NCBI RefSeq assembly: GCF_019457475.1
Contig: NZ_CP080413.1
Location: forward strand, 1,302,001 to 1,366,000
DNA: 64,000 nucleotides
Direction of reading: 5' to 3'
Origin: Shewanella acanthi
GTDB lineage: Bacteria; Pseudomonadota; Gammaproteobacteria; Enterobacterales; Shewanellaceae
Both the position numbers and the translations under genes were made by a program. Below the pieces are notes generated by a model. The model had not been told where the DNA came from. It made no database searches and saw only the letters and a list, made by a program, of their open reading frames with translations. Within the stretch, counting starts at the first letter, position 1. Every line of letters starts with the position of its first letter. Positions 8,494-19,400 of this stretch are shown one piece after another.

Positions 8494-8730
8494 TTAAAAA
8501 GTAGTGGCTGTCACGCTTCCAACAGTCAGAGGAGTGCCGTCACCACCGCTGCTTGATGCAGCAATACCAGCACCAACTGCAACAACACCTACACCACCTG
8601 CAGTAATTGCACCAGCTGCACCTGCACCTGAGCCTGAACCTGAGGCTTTACCTGCGTTATCATCAGCTTGAACTGCAACAGAACCTAACATTGACATAGC
8701 AGCGATAAGTGCTAAAGAAGTTTTTTTCAT
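8494..8730 (-). CDS. yjbE: YjbE/GfcA-like small glycine-rich exported protein
   Basis: A 78-residue protein with a signal peptide (cleavage expected after SVAVQA) followed by a Gly/Ala/Ser-rich segment and a hydrophobic stretch (AGAITAGGVGVVAVGAGIAA), ending in a Thr-rich tail. This is the layout of E. coli YjbE/GfcA, the first gene of the yjb/gfc operons, of unknown function. AGGGA lies seven bases before the ATG. The gene has its own good promoter and is closed by a hairpin, suggesting strong expression relative to yjbFGH. A longer paralogue lies directly upstream at 9191-9631. Confidence 0.8.
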   Translation of the reverse strand: MKKTSLALIAAMSMLGSVAVQADDNAGKASGSGSGAGAAGAITAGGVGVVAVGAGIAASSSGGDGTPLTVGSVTATTF

Positions 8731-8781
8731 CGTGATTCCCTTTTAGAAAAAATTTACAAATTTTAGCTAATCTAGTACGGC

Positions 8782-8810
8782 ATGATAATTGATTCCATTG
8801 AGTTTTTCAA
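8782..8810 (-). promoter_or_regulatory. Sigma-70 promoter of the yjbE-like gene
   Basis: On the minus strand TTGAAA (8810-8805), a 17-base spacer and TATCAT (8787-8782) form a good promoter. The predicted start of transcription is near 8775, about 45 bases before the yjbE-like ATG. Confidence 0.65.
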
Positions 8811-9156
8811 TGTGAAATCCGAGATCATCCTCAGACTTATGACTGATTTTCCGCTTAGCTGCCACTGATTTATCCCTTAACTATGTTTATTCAGAAACAT
8901 GTAAAATGGAAAACCATCAGTCAATTTATAGCAGTTACTACTTTTTTCTTCAAATGCGAAACGTAATATTGCAATGATTTAATTTAAATAGCGTTTACGT
9001 TATCAACCTTGATTCATTTGTGTTTTAAGCTTGTAACATGTTGATAGGGTTTGCCAGTGAATGAACACTTTACAATTTAATTAAACTCTACGAACTAAAA
9101 ATGGTTCTTACACCACATATTACGCAAGGCAGCGTGATATTTTTATGAATGAAATC
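8811..9156. other. Upstream intergenic region of the yjbE-like gene
   Basis: AT-rich and without a credible ORF. Apart from the promoter at its left end and the terminator at its right end I see no recognisable element. An E. coli-style RcsAB box was looked for and not found with confidence. Confidence 0.35.
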
Positions 9157-9178
9157 GCGCCATTTTAACTAATGGCGC
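9157..9178 (-). terminator. Hairpin after the longer YjbE-like gene
   Basis: GCGCCATT arms at 9157-9164 and 9171-9178 form an 8-bp stem with a six-base loop, 12 bases after the stop codon. The following sequence is only moderately T-rich, so termination may be partial. Confidence 0.55.
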
Positions 9179-9190
9179 CATGTAGCAATA

Positions 9191-9631
9191 TTAGTTCCCT
9201 ACAGCAGTTGCAGTCGTACTCGGTGACGAAGGAGAGTCACCTCCGCCATTTGCCGCCGCAGCGATGCCGCCGACTACAGCTGCAGTCGTTACTACACCAA
9301 CGATGATGATGGAACCCGTTGAGCCTCCCGATGCACTGCCGCCAGTTGTAATTCCACTCGTTGTTGTATAGGTTTCTGTCGTAGGCGCTGGTTCGGCTGG
9401 CGTGGAACTTGGCTCATTTACAGTCGCATCGGCGCTGTTCGCGTTGCTCATCTCTTCAACTGACGTTTCTTCAACAATCGGTGGCTGCGGAGCCTCTGGT
9501 GGTGCTGGTGGTTCAACTGCCATTGTCGGTTCTGGCGTTGCAACGGTTTCTGGTGGATTAATGCTTGCTTGGGCTGACATAGAACCTAGTGCTGCCAAGC
9601 TAATCATGAGTGCTAATGCTGATTTTTTCAT
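9191..9631 (-). CDS. Second YjbE/GfcA-like small exported protein with a Pro/Glu-rich insert
   Basis: A 146-residue protein whose ends resemble the 78-residue neighbour: a MKKSALALMISLAALGSMSAQA signal peptide and a C-terminal Gly/Ser-rich, hydrophobic, Thr/Ser-tailed segment (SIIIVGVVTTAAVVGGIAAA followed by NGGGD). Between them, residues about 23-90 form a low-complexity Pro/Glu/Ala/Thr stretch not seen in the shorter copy. It is likely a paralogue that gained a flexible linker. GGAAGGGAAG lies just before the ATG. Function unknown; location suggests exopolysaccharide or envelope biology. Confidence 0.7.
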   Translation of the reverse strand: MKKSALALMISLAALGSMSAQASINPPETVATPEPTMAVEPPAPPEAPQPPIVEETSVEEMSNANSADATVNEPSSTPAEPAPTTETYTTTSGITTGGSASGGSTGSIIIVGVVTTAAVVGGIAAAANGGGDSPSSPSTTATAVGN

Positions 9632-9885
9632 CTTGCTTCCCTTCCGGAATGATTTTTAATTTATTAACAAATAGGGTGCAGTTATATCATGTATTTCGTT
9701 TTATAACTGAATTATCTGAATGCTGTCGGGTAAAGAAATTATGACTGTCTAGTCAGTTCTGAAGCCGCGCTAAAATTATGTATTTTATGTAATGTTTTTA
9801 TAAACCCCTTCAATTTATAGTCGCTTTGGTAACATAGTTCAAATTCACAGGGGCTGGATGGTTGGGTGTTGTCTGGCATAACAAC

Positions 9886-11013
9886 CTACTCGCTTAGGTT
9901 GAAAAACGCTTTTAACTCATTAAGTTGTGCCATGCCATCTTTGTAACCTAAATCGATTAACGCACTGGTATAGGATTTTTCAAATAGCAGATAGGACACA
10001 ATACTGGAGTCCGATTGCCTATCGATACCGATAAAGCCCAACAGGGTTTTAATTGCCCAGGGCATATCATCGTAATAGCGGGCGGCAATTTTGCTTAAGT
10101 CTTCACTGGGTTTAATGACCAAGGTTTTTATCGGCTGCAAACTCATTTGTGCACGGCTTTCTTCTGGAATAAGGCTTAGGGTGTGGTTTACACGTTCGAG
10201 TCTTTCTAGGTCGCTATTTAGGGTATCTGAAAAAATAGTATCTAATAGGTGACCTGCTATGGTGGCGGTTTTGGGGTGGTACTCGAGCTCCATCGGGAAG
10301 TGTTTGTGAGGGCTATCGAGGTTAATCACTAATAACTTATTAGCGCCTAAATGGATCGGGCTTGAAAGCGGTGCTAGTTGATGGACAGAGCCATCGCCAT
10401 AGTATGCCTGATTGAGTTTGATTGATGGAAACACCATGGGAATTGCGGAGCTGGCTAACAGATGCTCAGTATTGAGCATCCGCCGCTCGCCGCATCGTCT
10501 CGCCCTTGTCCAGTTTTCAATTTCCCTTGCAGCTTGAAAAAAGGTGACTGAGCGGGAATTGTTATAACAAGATGCATCGACGCTTAGCGCTGTAAGTGCG
10601 CCATTACGAATATTGCGGTCAATGCGCTTGAAGTCGATAAGTTCATTCAATAAATGCCGTAGCGGCTCGTTATCGAGCAGACTACCTGCGTCGGTATTGA
10701 CCTTATCATCCTGCATTCCTTTAAGTGCCATCCGACTCAAATGTTTAAGTACACCAGGAATGGATGAGCGATACACCTTGCGGGTTTCGAAATGGCGCCA
10801 CACCCATTCGAGCTTACGTACCCCAAGGTGAAAACAGGAGGCATGGGTGGCGATTGAGGTGCCGTTGATGGCACCTGCTGAGGTGCCACAAATAATCCTA
10901 AAGGGAATGCCATGGTTTCGCGGGTATAGTTGTACCAGCGCCTTAAGCACGCCCACTTGATATGCTGCTCGGGCTCCGCCACCGCCGAGGACTAACGCCG
11001 TGGATGTTGGCAT
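9886..11013 (-). CDS. Patatin-like phospholipase family protein
   Basis: A 375-residue protein with the patatin hydrolase signature: the oxyanion GGGGAR near residues 10-15, the nucleophile elbow GTSAG with Ser near 45, and the catalytic Asp in YYGDGSV near 207. These support a Ser-Asp dyad lipase acting on acyl esters, probably phospholipids or membrane lipids. No signal peptide or membrane segment is evident after the chosen start. An in-frame ATG at 11076 adds 21 residues, but GTGAGG six bases before the ATG at 11013 and the family's usual short lead before GGGG favour 11013. It sits alone between the yjb cluster and proS. Substrate unknown. Confidence 0.88.
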   Translation of the reverse strand: MPTSTALVLGGGGARAAYQVGVLKALVQLYPRNHGIPFRIICGTSAGAINGTSIATHASCFHLGVRKLEWVWRHFETRKVYRSSIPGVLKHLSRMALKGMQDDKVNTDAGSLLDNEPLRHLLNELIDFKRIDRNIRNGALTALSVDASCYNNSRSVTFFQAAREIENWTRARRCGERRMLNTEHLLASSAIPMVFPSIKLNQAYYGDGSVHQLAPLSSPIHLGANKLLVINLDSPHKHFPMELEYHPKTATIAGHLLDTIFSDTLNSDLERLERVNHTLSLIPEESRAQMSLQPIKTLVIKPSEDLSKIAARYYDDMPWAIKTLLGFIGIDRQSDSSIVSYLLFEKSYTSALIDLGYKDGMAQLNELKAFFNLSE

Positions 11014-11225
11014 TCTATGCCTCACTTGTCTTGTTATTATGATTTTATTAAAGCAATGCCAAGCATAAAAAGGCAAGTCGGAGTTGTTATCTTAATGAAA
11101 TTTAGTTGTTTTTAGAAATGTTTAGCAAGAAGGAAAGTGGAGATAAGTAGCAACGCCGTTAGTTTTTATGACCATTCACGGATTGCAGTAGAATAAGTGT
11201 ATTATAAAGGCTAAATCAGCACATA

Positions 11226-11260
11226 AAAAAACGCACCTAAGCAGAACTTAAGTGCGTTTT
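11226..11260 (-). terminator. Terminator of proS
   Basis: The minus strand reads AAAACGCAC-TTAAG arms closing a small loop, then a run of seven T, 33 bases after the proS stop. Stem is long and nearly perfect. Confidence 0.82.
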
Positions 11261-11292
11261 AGTTTTACCTCTTGGCGAGGCGATGGGTTTGA

Positions 11293-13005
11293 TTAACCCG
11301 CGAGGTTTTTTAAGAAGTCCACGATTTGATCGAATGGGATATCTTGTTTCTCGCCAGTGCGACGGTTCTTATACTCGAACACGCCGGCATCGATATTGCG
11401 ATCGCCAATCACCACAGTATGTGGGATACCAATCAGTTCCATATCAGCAAACATCACGCCAGGGCGCTCTTTACGGTCATCCAGCAGCACATCGATACCT
11501 GCATCGCTTAAGTCTTTGTATAATTGCTCGGCGATATCGGTCACGCGGTGTGACTTGTGCATGTTCATTGGCAGAATGCCGACGCTAAATGGCGCAATCG
11601 CTTCTGGCCAAATGATGCCACGGTCATCGAAGTTTTGCTCAATGGCAGCAGCAACGATACGGCTCACGCCCACACCGTAACAGCCCATCAGCAGCACTTG
11701 CGATTTACCGTTTTCATCAAGTACTGTCGCGTTCATCGACTTAGAGTAGTTAGTACCCAGTTGGAAGATATGACCGACCTCGATACCGCGCGCCATCGCA
11801 TAGGTGCCAAGACCATCTGGTGTAGGCTCGCCTTCAACGACATTACGGATGTCGGCAGCTTGCGCGAGTGGCAGGTCACGTTCCCAGTTGATACCAAATA
11901 AGTGTTTGTCATCTTGGTTTGCTCCGGCTGCAAAATCGCTCATCACGCCGACGCTGTGATCGATGATGATTGGCATGTTAAGGCCCACTGGCCCTAATGA
12001 ACCTGGGCCCGCGCCAACGGCGTCACGAATTTGCGCATCGGTGGCAAATTCTAACGGTGATGCCACTAAATCTAACTTGTCAGCCTTGATTTCGTTCAGT
12101 TCATGGTCGCCGCGTACAATCAGCGCAACCAGTGGTGCTTCTTCAGTTGCACCTTTAACAATCAGGGTTTTGACCGTTTTAGTGATCGCAATACCAAATT
12201 GCTCAACTAACTCAGCAATGGTTTTGGCATTAGGGGTATCGACTAAACGTAACTCTTCAGTTGCCGCGCCGCGCGTTTCGGTTGGCATTGGTGATTCGGC
12301 TTTCTCGATGTTGGCCGCATAGTCGCTGCCAGTAGAGTAGGCAATTAAGTCTTCACCGCTTTGCGCCAGAACGTGGAACTCGTGTGACATGCTGCCACCG
12401 ATAGAGCCTGTGTCAGCTAATACTGGGCGGAAGGCTAGACCCATACGCGACAGAATGTTGCTATAGGCTTGATACATGGCCTCATAGGTTTCATTCATGG
12501 TATCAACGTCCAAATGGAAAGAGTAAGCATCTTTCATCAGGAATTCACGCGAGCGCATTACGCCAAAACGTGGGCGAACTTCGTCGCGGAATTTGGTTTG
12601 GATTTGATATAGGTTCAGCGGTAACTGCTTGTAAGAGCTGACTTCTTTACGCACTAAGTCAGTGATCACTTCTTCGTGGGTTGGGCCCAGTACGAAGTCA
12701 CGGTTGTGGCGGTCTTTAAAACGCAGTAATTCTGGGCCAAATTTGTCCCAGCGACCCGTTTCTACCCACAAATCAGCCGGTTGAACCATAGGCATTAGGA
12801 TTTCAATCGCGCCAGCTTTGTTCATTTCTTCACGAACGATGGCTTCGACTTTACGCAATACGCGCAGGCCCGTGGGCAGGTAGCTATAGAGGCCCGAGGC
12901 GTTACGGCGGATCATACCTGCACGTAGCATTAATTGATGACTGATCACTTCTGCGTTGGCAGGAGTTTCTTTTTGAGTAGAAAGTAGGTATTTGCTAACG
13001 CGCAT
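11293..13005 (-). CDS. proS: Proline--tRNA ligase, bacterial type
   Basis: Cytoplasmic class II aminoacyl-tRNA synthetase charging tRNA-Pro with proline. All landmarks fit: N-terminus [13 protein letters not shown], motif 2 around [17 protein letters not shown] near residues 140-155, a long insertion domain about 225-405 (the editing INS domain that removes mischarged alanine), motif 3 [14 protein letters not shown] near 443, and a C-terminal anticodon-binding domain. Length 570 equals the E. coli type (572). It has its own terminator and appears to be a single-gene unit. High certainty. Confidence 0.97.
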   Translation of the reverse strand: MRVSKYLLSTQKETPANAEVISHQLMLRAGMIRRNASGLYSYLPTGLRVLRKVEAIVREEMNKAGAIEILMPMVQPADLWVETGRWDKFGPELLRFKDRHNRDFVLGPTHEEVITDLVRKEVSSYKQLPLNLYQIQTKFRDEVRPRFGVMRSREFLMKDAYSFHLDVDTMNETYEAMYQAYSNILSRMGLAFRPVLADTGSIGGSMSHEFHVLAQSGEDLIAYSTGSDYAANIEKAESPMPTETRGAATEELRLVDTPNAKTIAELVEQFGIAITKTVKTLIVKGATEEAPLVALIVRGDHELNEIKADKLDLVASPLEFATDAQIRDAVGAGPGSLGPVGLNMPIIIDHSVGVMSDFAAGANQDDKHLFGINWERDLPLAQAADIRNVVEGEPTPDGLGTYAMARGIEVGHIFQLGTNYSKSMNATVLDENGKSQVLLMGCYGVGVSRIVAAAIEQNFDDRGIIWPEAIAPFSVGILPMNMHKSHRVTDIAEQLYKDLSDAGIDVLLDDRKERPGVMFADMELIGIPHTVVIGDRNIDAGVFEYKNRRTGEKQDIPFDQIVDFLKNLAG

Positions 13006-13146
13006 TACCGATGTCCAAATTTGAGTTGAATGGGCGCCATTTTATCACCTGAACCTGTGATGTCACCTATGGATTTAGGCTAAATTCAACCAGCTGGTGC
13101 TCAAATAGCAATTTTTTAACAAAATCCTCTAGAGGAGTGCTTTAAC

Positions 13147-13836
13147 TTACTTATCTCGTCTGTCGCCAATCATCCGCGCCGGGTTTCCGGCAACGATGGC
13201 CCAAGCGGGTACGTCCTTAGTGACAATACAGCCCATGCCGACAATGGCATGGTCGCCAATGGTGACACCATCGACAATCCCCGCTTGTGCACCAATCCAC
13301 ACGTCCTTACCTATCACTATGCCTTTAGAGTGGGAGGCTTGTTGGTAAATCGGGGTATTGGGTGCCATGCCATGGTTGAAGGCATAAATCGTTACATGGT
13401 TGGCGATGCGGGTTTGGGAGCCGATGTGAATACCCACTCTGCCGCCATCGAAGGAGCAGCCGTGGTTAATGGCGACTTCATTGCCAAGGGTAATTGGGCC
13501 ATGCAAAAAACACTCGGCTGCGATCATGCAGTTATTACCGATTTTGATATCACGATTCGGCTCGGCAAATAACTGTGCCTCGGGCGCGATAAAGCAATTA
13601 TCGCCAATCGTCACGGTTTCGAGCGCGCGGATATTGGCCTGCACTTCTTCCTGCCAAGGTTTAGCCCAGACTAAATGTCTATCCTTTAATGAGAAATACA
13701 GCCAAGGCATCCATGAAAGCCGCTTTTTATGTTGGCTTTGGTAATCTGGTTTAGATGGAGCGGTTGATTCTGGTTCAGTCTTTATTCTAGTCCCAGAACT
13801 AGGCCCTGAACTCGGCATAGGTTGCGGCTTTTCCAT
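13147..13836 (-). CDS. Hexapeptide-repeat (LbH) acyltransferase, maltose-acetyltransferase-like
   Basis: A 229-residue protein with left-handed beta-helix hexapeptide repeats from about residue 75 to the end, including [45 protein letters not shown] and [11 protein letters not shown]. His in YAFNHGM is placed like the catalytic His of CysE/LacA-type acetyltransferases. The N-terminal 45 residues are Pro/Ser-rich. Two ATGs are possible (13845, 13836); the second overlaps the stop of trmO as TAATG, with GGGA about nine bases upstream, so translational coupling favours 13836. Acceptor unknown; sugars or surface glycans are plausible. Confidence 0.82.
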   Translation of the reverse strand: MEKPQPMPSSGPSSGTRIKTEPESTAPSKPDYQSQHKKRLSWMPWLYFSLKDRHLVWAKPWQEEVQANIRALETVTIGDNCFIAPEAQLFAEPNRDIKIGNNCMIAAECFLHGPITLGNEVAINHGCSFDGGRVGIHIGSQTRIANHVTIYAFNHGMAPNTPIYQQASHSKGIVIGKDVWIGAQAGIVDGVTIGDHAIVGMGCIVTKDVPAWAIVAGNPARMIGDRRDK

Positions 13837-14570
13837 TAGGCACATTTCCCAGGTTTTAGCTCAAGCACCTGAATATATTCCCGCTCATCGCTATCGACCG
13901 CCATCTTCCAGAAGATGTCTAAATCGTACAGCGCTACCTGATAAAGCTTTGGGTCATCCTTGGCTTTTTTATAGGCGGGGCGCGGATCTTGGCCTAGCAC
14001 GCCGTGGATAAGCACGGCCAAGTCGGTATAGGCTTCTTGCTTGCTATAGCTGTCAATTTGCGCGCTGGCCTGCTCTGAAAATTCTACTGTAATAAGCTTT
14101 GGTGCATCTTGCGCGATACCGCCGATAGCGCCTTCAATCGAATCTGAGAAGGGGATATAGGGTTTGATGTCGATAATCGGGGTGCCGTCGACTAAATCCA
14201 TGCCCGAGATCTCAAGACACACTTTACCCTTACGCTGCACAACGCCATGGAGTTTCACCACCGACTGACCAATGCCATTGGGTCTAAAGGTCGAGCGGGT
14301 TGCAAAGACGCCGAGTTTTTCATTGCCGCCAAGGCGAGGCGGACGAACCGTGGTTTTCCAGCCCTGGGCGAGGTTCTCGTGGAAACAAAATAACAACCAA
14401 AGGTGGGAATATTGCTCAATGCCGCGCACCGCGTCGATATGATTCACATGGGGCTCAAGCTCCACATAGCCGCGCGCCTCAACAAGGCCGGGTTGTCTTG
14501 GGATGCCAAACTTTTGTTTGTAGGGGGTGCGGCAGGTAGCAACGGCGGTAATTTGGTTGGTAAAGGTCAT
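13836..14570 (-). CDS. trmO: tRNA (t6A37-N6)-methyltransferase TrmO (TsaA/YaeB)
   Basis: SAM-dependent enzyme that methylates N6-threonylcarbamoyladenosine at position 37 of some tRNAs (m6t6A). Family blocks are clear: [19 protein letters not shown] at the start, [20 protein letters not shown] and [15 protein letters not shown] in the SAM-binding UPF0066 domain, and the smaller C-terminal domain ending in [19 protein letters not shown]. Of two possible starts, 14570 gives 244 residues, near E. coli TrmO (235), and has AGGTG seven bases before; the ATG at 14597 adds nine Phe/Cys-rich residues. Coupled by TAATG to the downstream acyltransferase gene. Confidence 0.92.
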   Translation of the reverse strand: MTFTNQITAVATCRTPYKQKFGIPRQPGLVEARGYVELEPHVNHIDAVRGIEQYSHLWLLFCFHENLAQGWKTTVRPPRLGGNEKLGVFATRSTFRPNGIGQSVVKLHGVVQRKGKVCLEISGMDLVDGTPIIDIKPYIPFSDSIEGAIGGIAQDAPKLITVEFSEQASAQIDSYSKQEAYTDLAVLIHGVLGQDPRPAYKKAKDDPKLYQVALYDLDIFWKMAVDSDEREYIQVLELKPGKCA

Positions 14571-14581
14571 GCAAAAACACC

Positions 14582-14621
14582 TAAAAAAGCAAAACAAAAC
14601 AACTCAATTTGCAGAGTTGTT
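14582..14621 (-). terminator. Probable terminator of rcsF
   Basis: AACAACTC/GAGTTGTT arms (14621-14614 and 14605-14598) form an 8-bp stem on the minus strand, followed by a T-rich tract including six T. It lies 65 bases after rcsF and just before trmO. Confidence 0.6.
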
Positions 14622-14685
14622 ATGTTCTCACGCTATCTTAAACAGCAACAAAGTCGATTTATGCTGTGCAGTATACTGCGTTTGC

Positions 14686-15066
14686 TTAATCTGCGCTGGC
14701 TGTTTTAATGGCTTGACCAACACACAGCGCACGGCTGATACAACCTTGGGCGGCTTCTTCCATCATCACACATTGTTTGATGATAATGCCGTTAGCCCCT
14801 TTATCGGCGGCAGCTCTACGCGCTTCGGTTCTGGCTTCGCTCATTGAGGCGGGAACCGCATTGCTGTCGGCCTGACAGGATTCCCCTTGAACTAAACCCT
14901 TCATGTCATAGTGGCCACTCGGCTGTCTGTCACCTTCGTAAAGGGCGACATCGCCCGCTTTGAAATAGTCATTAATCGCCTCACCGTCCAAATTGCTGTT
15001 GAAACTAAAATCGCTGGCACAGGCGCTAAGTAGCAGTACAAATGCAGCTGGGAGAATCCTTTTCAT
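14686..15066 (-). CDS. rcsF: RcsF-like outer-membrane lipoprotein
   Basis: A 126-residue lipoprotein related to RcsF, the envelope-stress sensor that activates the Rcs phosphorelay. The signal sequence ends in LLSACAS (lipobox LSAC). The C-terminal domain keeps the RcsF cysteines (GESCQAD, IIKQCVM, QGCISRALCVGQA), which form nonconsecutive disulfides in E. coli RcsF. The start at 15066 has AGG seven bases upstream; the open frame extends further 5' to 15129 but adds non-signal sequence. Whether a full Rcs phosphorelay exists cannot be seen here; the yjb cluster, an Rcs target in E. coli, is 5 kb away. Confidence 0.85.
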   Translation of the reverse strand: MKRILPAAFVLLLSACASDFSFNSNLDGEAINDYFKAGDVALYEGDRQPSGHYDMKGLVQGESCQADSNAVPASMSEARTEARRAAADKGANGIIIKQCVMMEEAAQGCISRALCVGQAIKTASAD

Positions 15067-15132
15067 GGTGTGACCTGAAGTTGGGGGACGTGGAGCGCAG
15101 TCCAATGGGCTGCGCTTTAATTTGAACAAATT

Positions 15133-16425
15133 CTAGCGCTTAAGATACTTTTGATAAAGCTGCTGATGACGATTATTCAAATCTATTTGACGTCCATCAA
15201 TCCAAATTGCATCAATCTTATTACTCATAGGATCTAAGATGTCGCCATCGCTAAGCACGAGACTTGCCTGAAACCCAACGTCTATGGCACCTAAATCGGT
15301 TATACCAAGGAGTTTGGCCGCATCTAGGGTAATCGATTTGAGTGCTTGTTCTGGCGTTAAGCCATAGGCCGCGCTGTAACCTGCGGCGTAGGGCAAGTTG
15401 CGACTGTTCCAATCCGATGAGAAACCTAATGCAAACGGAATACCCGCATTAGCAAGCAAGGATGGGATCTTAAAGGGTAAATCCACCGGCTCATCCTTAC
15501 GCTTGGGTAAGCTCAAGGTGTGGGGGTAAATCACACTCGCGTTCACGTCCTTAAGGCTTGCTGCTAATCGCCAAGCATCGTATCCGCCGACAATCACCAG
15601 TTTAAAGCGGTACTTTTTGGCAAGGGCAATCACCTGCTCAATTTGGTTTACAGAATCCGCATGGGCAAATAGCGCGGCTTTTCCTTGATAGAGTGGCAAC
15701 ATGGCTTGCCAGCGCGAATAACGTCCTTGCTCAGTTTTGTCTTCTTTAGGCGATTGGAGGAAGTAGCGGTAGCCATCCTCGAAGGCTTGGCTAATGCGCT
15801 CAATTGCTTGCTGGTTTTTGGTTATCGCTTCAGCTTTTTTCTTCTCATCTTCTGGCATGCGTTTAATTTGCGGCCAGTAGAGGTGGAATTGTCCAAGGCT
15901 AGGTTTAAGGGCATCTTCAACGGTCCAAGCATCGAGGTTAACCACCACAGATTGACCCGCTAAGCCATCACCACTCGGGACGATTTGCGCGTGGGTAATG
16001 CCGTTATAGCGAATCGTCGGCAGCAACTCAGAATCTGGATTGTAGGCACCCGCCGTGCTGATCTGCGGATTAAAGTCACCTACCTCAGCATTATCCACCG
16101 TGGGACGCACCATCTCAATTTCCACTAAACCTAAGCTGGTATCAAGGGCAATCAGCCCTGGATACAAGTGTTTGCCCGTTGCATCGAGCACTTCGGTTTG
16201 ACTCGAACTTTGAGGGGCGGTCAGTTGTTGACCCACGGCGCTAATTTTACCGTTTTCAATTAACACGTCGGTATTATTAAGCACGCCATTGCTGACGCTG
16301 TGCACTGTCGCGTTTTTAATTAGCACGCTGTGGCTTTGCTTTGGGGTTGGCACTATGTTGTTAGCCAATGCTGGGATAGCCAATGCCATGGATGCCAGCA
16401 GGAATGAGGTTGTGATTGGCTTCAT
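15133..16425 (-). CDS. Exported amidohydrolase-family protein, metal motif degraded
   Basis: A 430-residue protein with a signal peptide (MKPITTSFLLASMALAIPALA). The fold is that of imidazolonepropionase-like amidohydrolases: an N-terminal beta strand block (LIENGKISAVGQQL), LYPGLIALDTSLGL, then a C-terminal SITLDAAKLLGITD-to-ASLVLSDGDILDP. The strand-1 HxH metal ligands expected after PGLI are replaced (ALDTSLG), so catalysis of the usual kind is doubtful. The ATG overlaps the stop of the 1022-residue upstream gene as TAATG, so both are co-translated, and the proteins probably work together or form a complex. The open frame extends 5' to 16482 but that part is the upstream gene. Confidence 0.8.
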   Translation of the reverse strand: MKPITTSFLLASMALAIPALANNIVPTPKQSHSVLIKNATVHSVSNGVLNNTDVLIENGKISAVGQQLTAPQSSSQTEVLDATGKHLYPGLIALDTSLGLVEIEMVRPTVDNAEVGDFNPQISTAGAYNPDSELLPTIRYNGITHAQIVPSGDGLAGQSVVVNLDAWTVEDALKPSLGQFHLYWPQIKRMPEDEKKKAEAITKNQQAIERISQAFEDGYRYFLQSPKEDKTEQGRYSRWQAMLPLYQGKAALFAHADSVNQIEQVIALAKKYRFKLVIVGGYDAWRLAASLKDVNASVIYPHTLSLPKRKDEPVDLPFKIPSLLANAGIPFALGFSSDWNSRNLPYAAGYSAAYGLTPEQALKSITLDAAKLLGITDLGAIDVGFQASLVLSDGDILDPMSNKIDAIWIDGRQIDLNNRHQQLYQKYLKR

Positions 16426-19400
16426 TAGTTTGCTTCCCTGTGCTGTTGGCCCCAGGCCAGATAATGGGTATCGCAGTGCCATTGCGGCTCCTTGAGCGGG
16501 GTGATTTTCTCACCGGCTTTAGCTTTATCATCACTGCTCAGTATTTTTTGAATCAGCGCCGCGCGCTCTTCAATCACTTGTTGCTGGGCACTAAAGTCCT
16601 GCTCGCGGTCAAAATAACGTTTACCTTCAACCCAGGCCTTAGAAACCTTGGCGTAAATTGATAAGGGCTCTGCATCCCAGAGGACGATATCGGCCATTTT
16701 CCCAGGGGTGAGTGAACCGACTAGGCTATCGACCCTAAGCTGTTTTGCTGGATTAATGGTCACCATATTCCAGGCTGCTTCCTTAGACATGCCGCAATAC
16801 ATCATCGACTTAGCGGCTTCTTGGTTGAGTCTTCGCTGCATTTCATAGTCATCGGAGTTAATGCTGGTAACGACACCTTTGTTGTTCATCAAGCAGGCAT
16901 TTTGCGGAATGGCATCGTATACCTCGAACTTATAGGCCCACCAATCGGCGAAGGTCGAGGCGCCAGCACCGTGTTTAGCCAGTTCATCGGCTACTTTGTA
17001 GCCTTCGAGCACGTGGGTAAAGGTTTGAACTTTGAACTTGTAAGCCTCTGCGAGGCGTAGGAACATTAAGATTTCCGATTGCACGTAGGAGTGAATATGC
17101 ACATCGCGCTGCTGTTTAAGTACCTCTAGTACTGCATCGAGGCGATAACTTGGACGCGGTGTTACTGTCTTCTTTTTGTCGCCCGCGCTTAAGGCATTGT
17201 AAGCCTTGAGATCGGCTTCATAGGCGAGCGCCGCGTTAAAGGTTTCTTCAAATAATGCTTTAACGCCCATACGGGTTTGCGGGAAGCGTTGGGTGAATTT
17301 CTCGCCCCAGTTACTCTGTTTTACGTTTTCACCTAGGGCGAATTTGATGCTCGCGGGCGCCTCGGCAAATTTTAACTGTTCGGCGGTTTCGCCCCATTTC
17401 ATCTTAATGAGTTGTGATTGACCGCCAATCGGGTTGGCGCTGCCATGGAGTAATTGGGCACTGGTCACGCCGCCAGCAAGGGCGCGGTAGATACTGATAT
17501 CCTCTGGATTGACCACATCGCCGATGCGTACTTCTGAGGTGACAGCATCCGTGCCTTCATTAGTACCGCCATTGATGGCGATATGGGAGTGCTCATCGAT
17601 AATGCCGGCGGTGACATATTTACCCGTCGCATCGAGCACTTGATATCCCTGAGGCGTAGTAAGCTTTTGGCCAATTTTCTCGATTTTTCCGTTAGCCATC
17701 AGTAAGTCTGCATGTTCAATAATGCCTTGGCTATCGGACGTCCACAGGGTGGCATTTTTAATATGCAGTTTTTCGCTCGAAGGTGCTTTGTTCAAACCGT
17801 AGGCGACATTAGGGTAGGTCAACTGGCTGATCAGTTTGCGGGTCGCAGAGGTTTCATCATTTGCTTTTGCTGTGGGAGTAGAGGTTTTAGCAATCACGCC
17901 GGCGACATTCGTACTTTTGCTTTGGGCGTCTACCATTCGACCTTGAATACCTTCCTTATCTAACCACAAGGTAAAACGGCTAACGCCTTGAATACCTGCC
18001 TCGGTTAAATCGGCACTAAAACTCAATCGACCTGTATCTTCGAGGGTGACATTTGTGAGTGTTATGCTTTTTTCACCACTGCTAAGCGTACCTTGTATTT
18101 TAGGCTTACCCTCTTTGTCGTTTTCTTCAAGGTTAAGATCGAGCATGAGTTGATTTACTGTGAGTTGGTAGTTTCCCAATAGATTGGCTTGAGGTATTGA
18201 ACGAATCGGATGTTCCTCGCCCTGGAGGTAAACACTAAAGATCTGGCCGTCGGTAAAGAGGTTGCCTTTAGCGACAATAAAATCGGCCATATAACCGGGG
18301 GCTAATTTACCGACCACATTGTCTATGCCCGCCATTTCAGCGGGTTGGGTCGTTAAGGCGGCGAGCGCTTTATCTTGATTTAATCCCTGCGCCACGGCTT
18401 GGCGAAGTCTAGGCCAAAATGCATCATGCTTAATGCCATATTGGGTAAAAGCAAAGGGCAGGGAAGCGTTGGCCACCGCAGCTGGATTGGTTGGCGCGCG
18501 CTCCCATTGACGCATGTCAGCTAGGCTGACTTCGCGGTCGGCGTCATCGGTGCCGACATCCGGTGCCTGTGGGTAGTTAAGTGGTAAGATGAGTGGGTAG
18601 TTCAATGACTTTAACTCATTGATCCTAGCGTATTCTTGGCCATTACCTAATAAATAAGCGGGCTGTTTAAATTCTTTGAGTAAATTTGCTGCGCGTAATA
18701 GGTCATTAAGATTTTTCGTCTCAAAGACAATATTTCTATCGGTCAAACTGCTCAGTTTTTCAAAGGCGACATTAAATTCAATCGGTCCATAATTCGCATT
18801 TAATGGTTTATTTTTATTTTGGTTATACCAATTGGCATCGGCGAATGTTTGCCTAATTAAGGCAATACTTCCCATTAATGAATTTGGGTAATCCTGTTCA
18901 GAACTGCCTTTATCGAATGCCATAAAAGGTTGGGTGCGTGCACGATATATGATTTCGTTGGTGGATTTATCGGCTAGGGAAAGACTGACTGCGGTACCAC
19001 GGAATATGCCATCGAGTTTACTACTTTGCACACTGGTAAAGCCATTATTTATCCAGTTTTTCGCTTTGTCTTTGTTAGGGTAAACATAATTAAACCATTC
19101 TTTTTCGGCATGAATTGCACCATTTTCAGCATTTCCACCAATGCGTTTAATATCATAAACGGGACGGGTGAGTCCTAGTTTAGGATATTCAAATTCAATT
19201 CCGTAATCGGTATAGGGATCGATAAATCCAGGGTAAATGGTATAGCCATGTAAGTCGATTTGTAATGCAGATTTGGGGATATCCTCTTGTTCTATGATGG
19301 CCTTAATTTGCTTATTTTCGACTAATAAAGTGGCATTAGTAAGCCTTTGACCTGGTGCAATGATTAGTTCAGCGTGGGTGAATGCTGTCAGCTTATTTAC

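Noticed and set aside
11283..12322. Several plus-strand ORFs opposite proS
   Set aside because: They are antisense shadows of a highly conserved gene and have no ribosome-binding site or family match.
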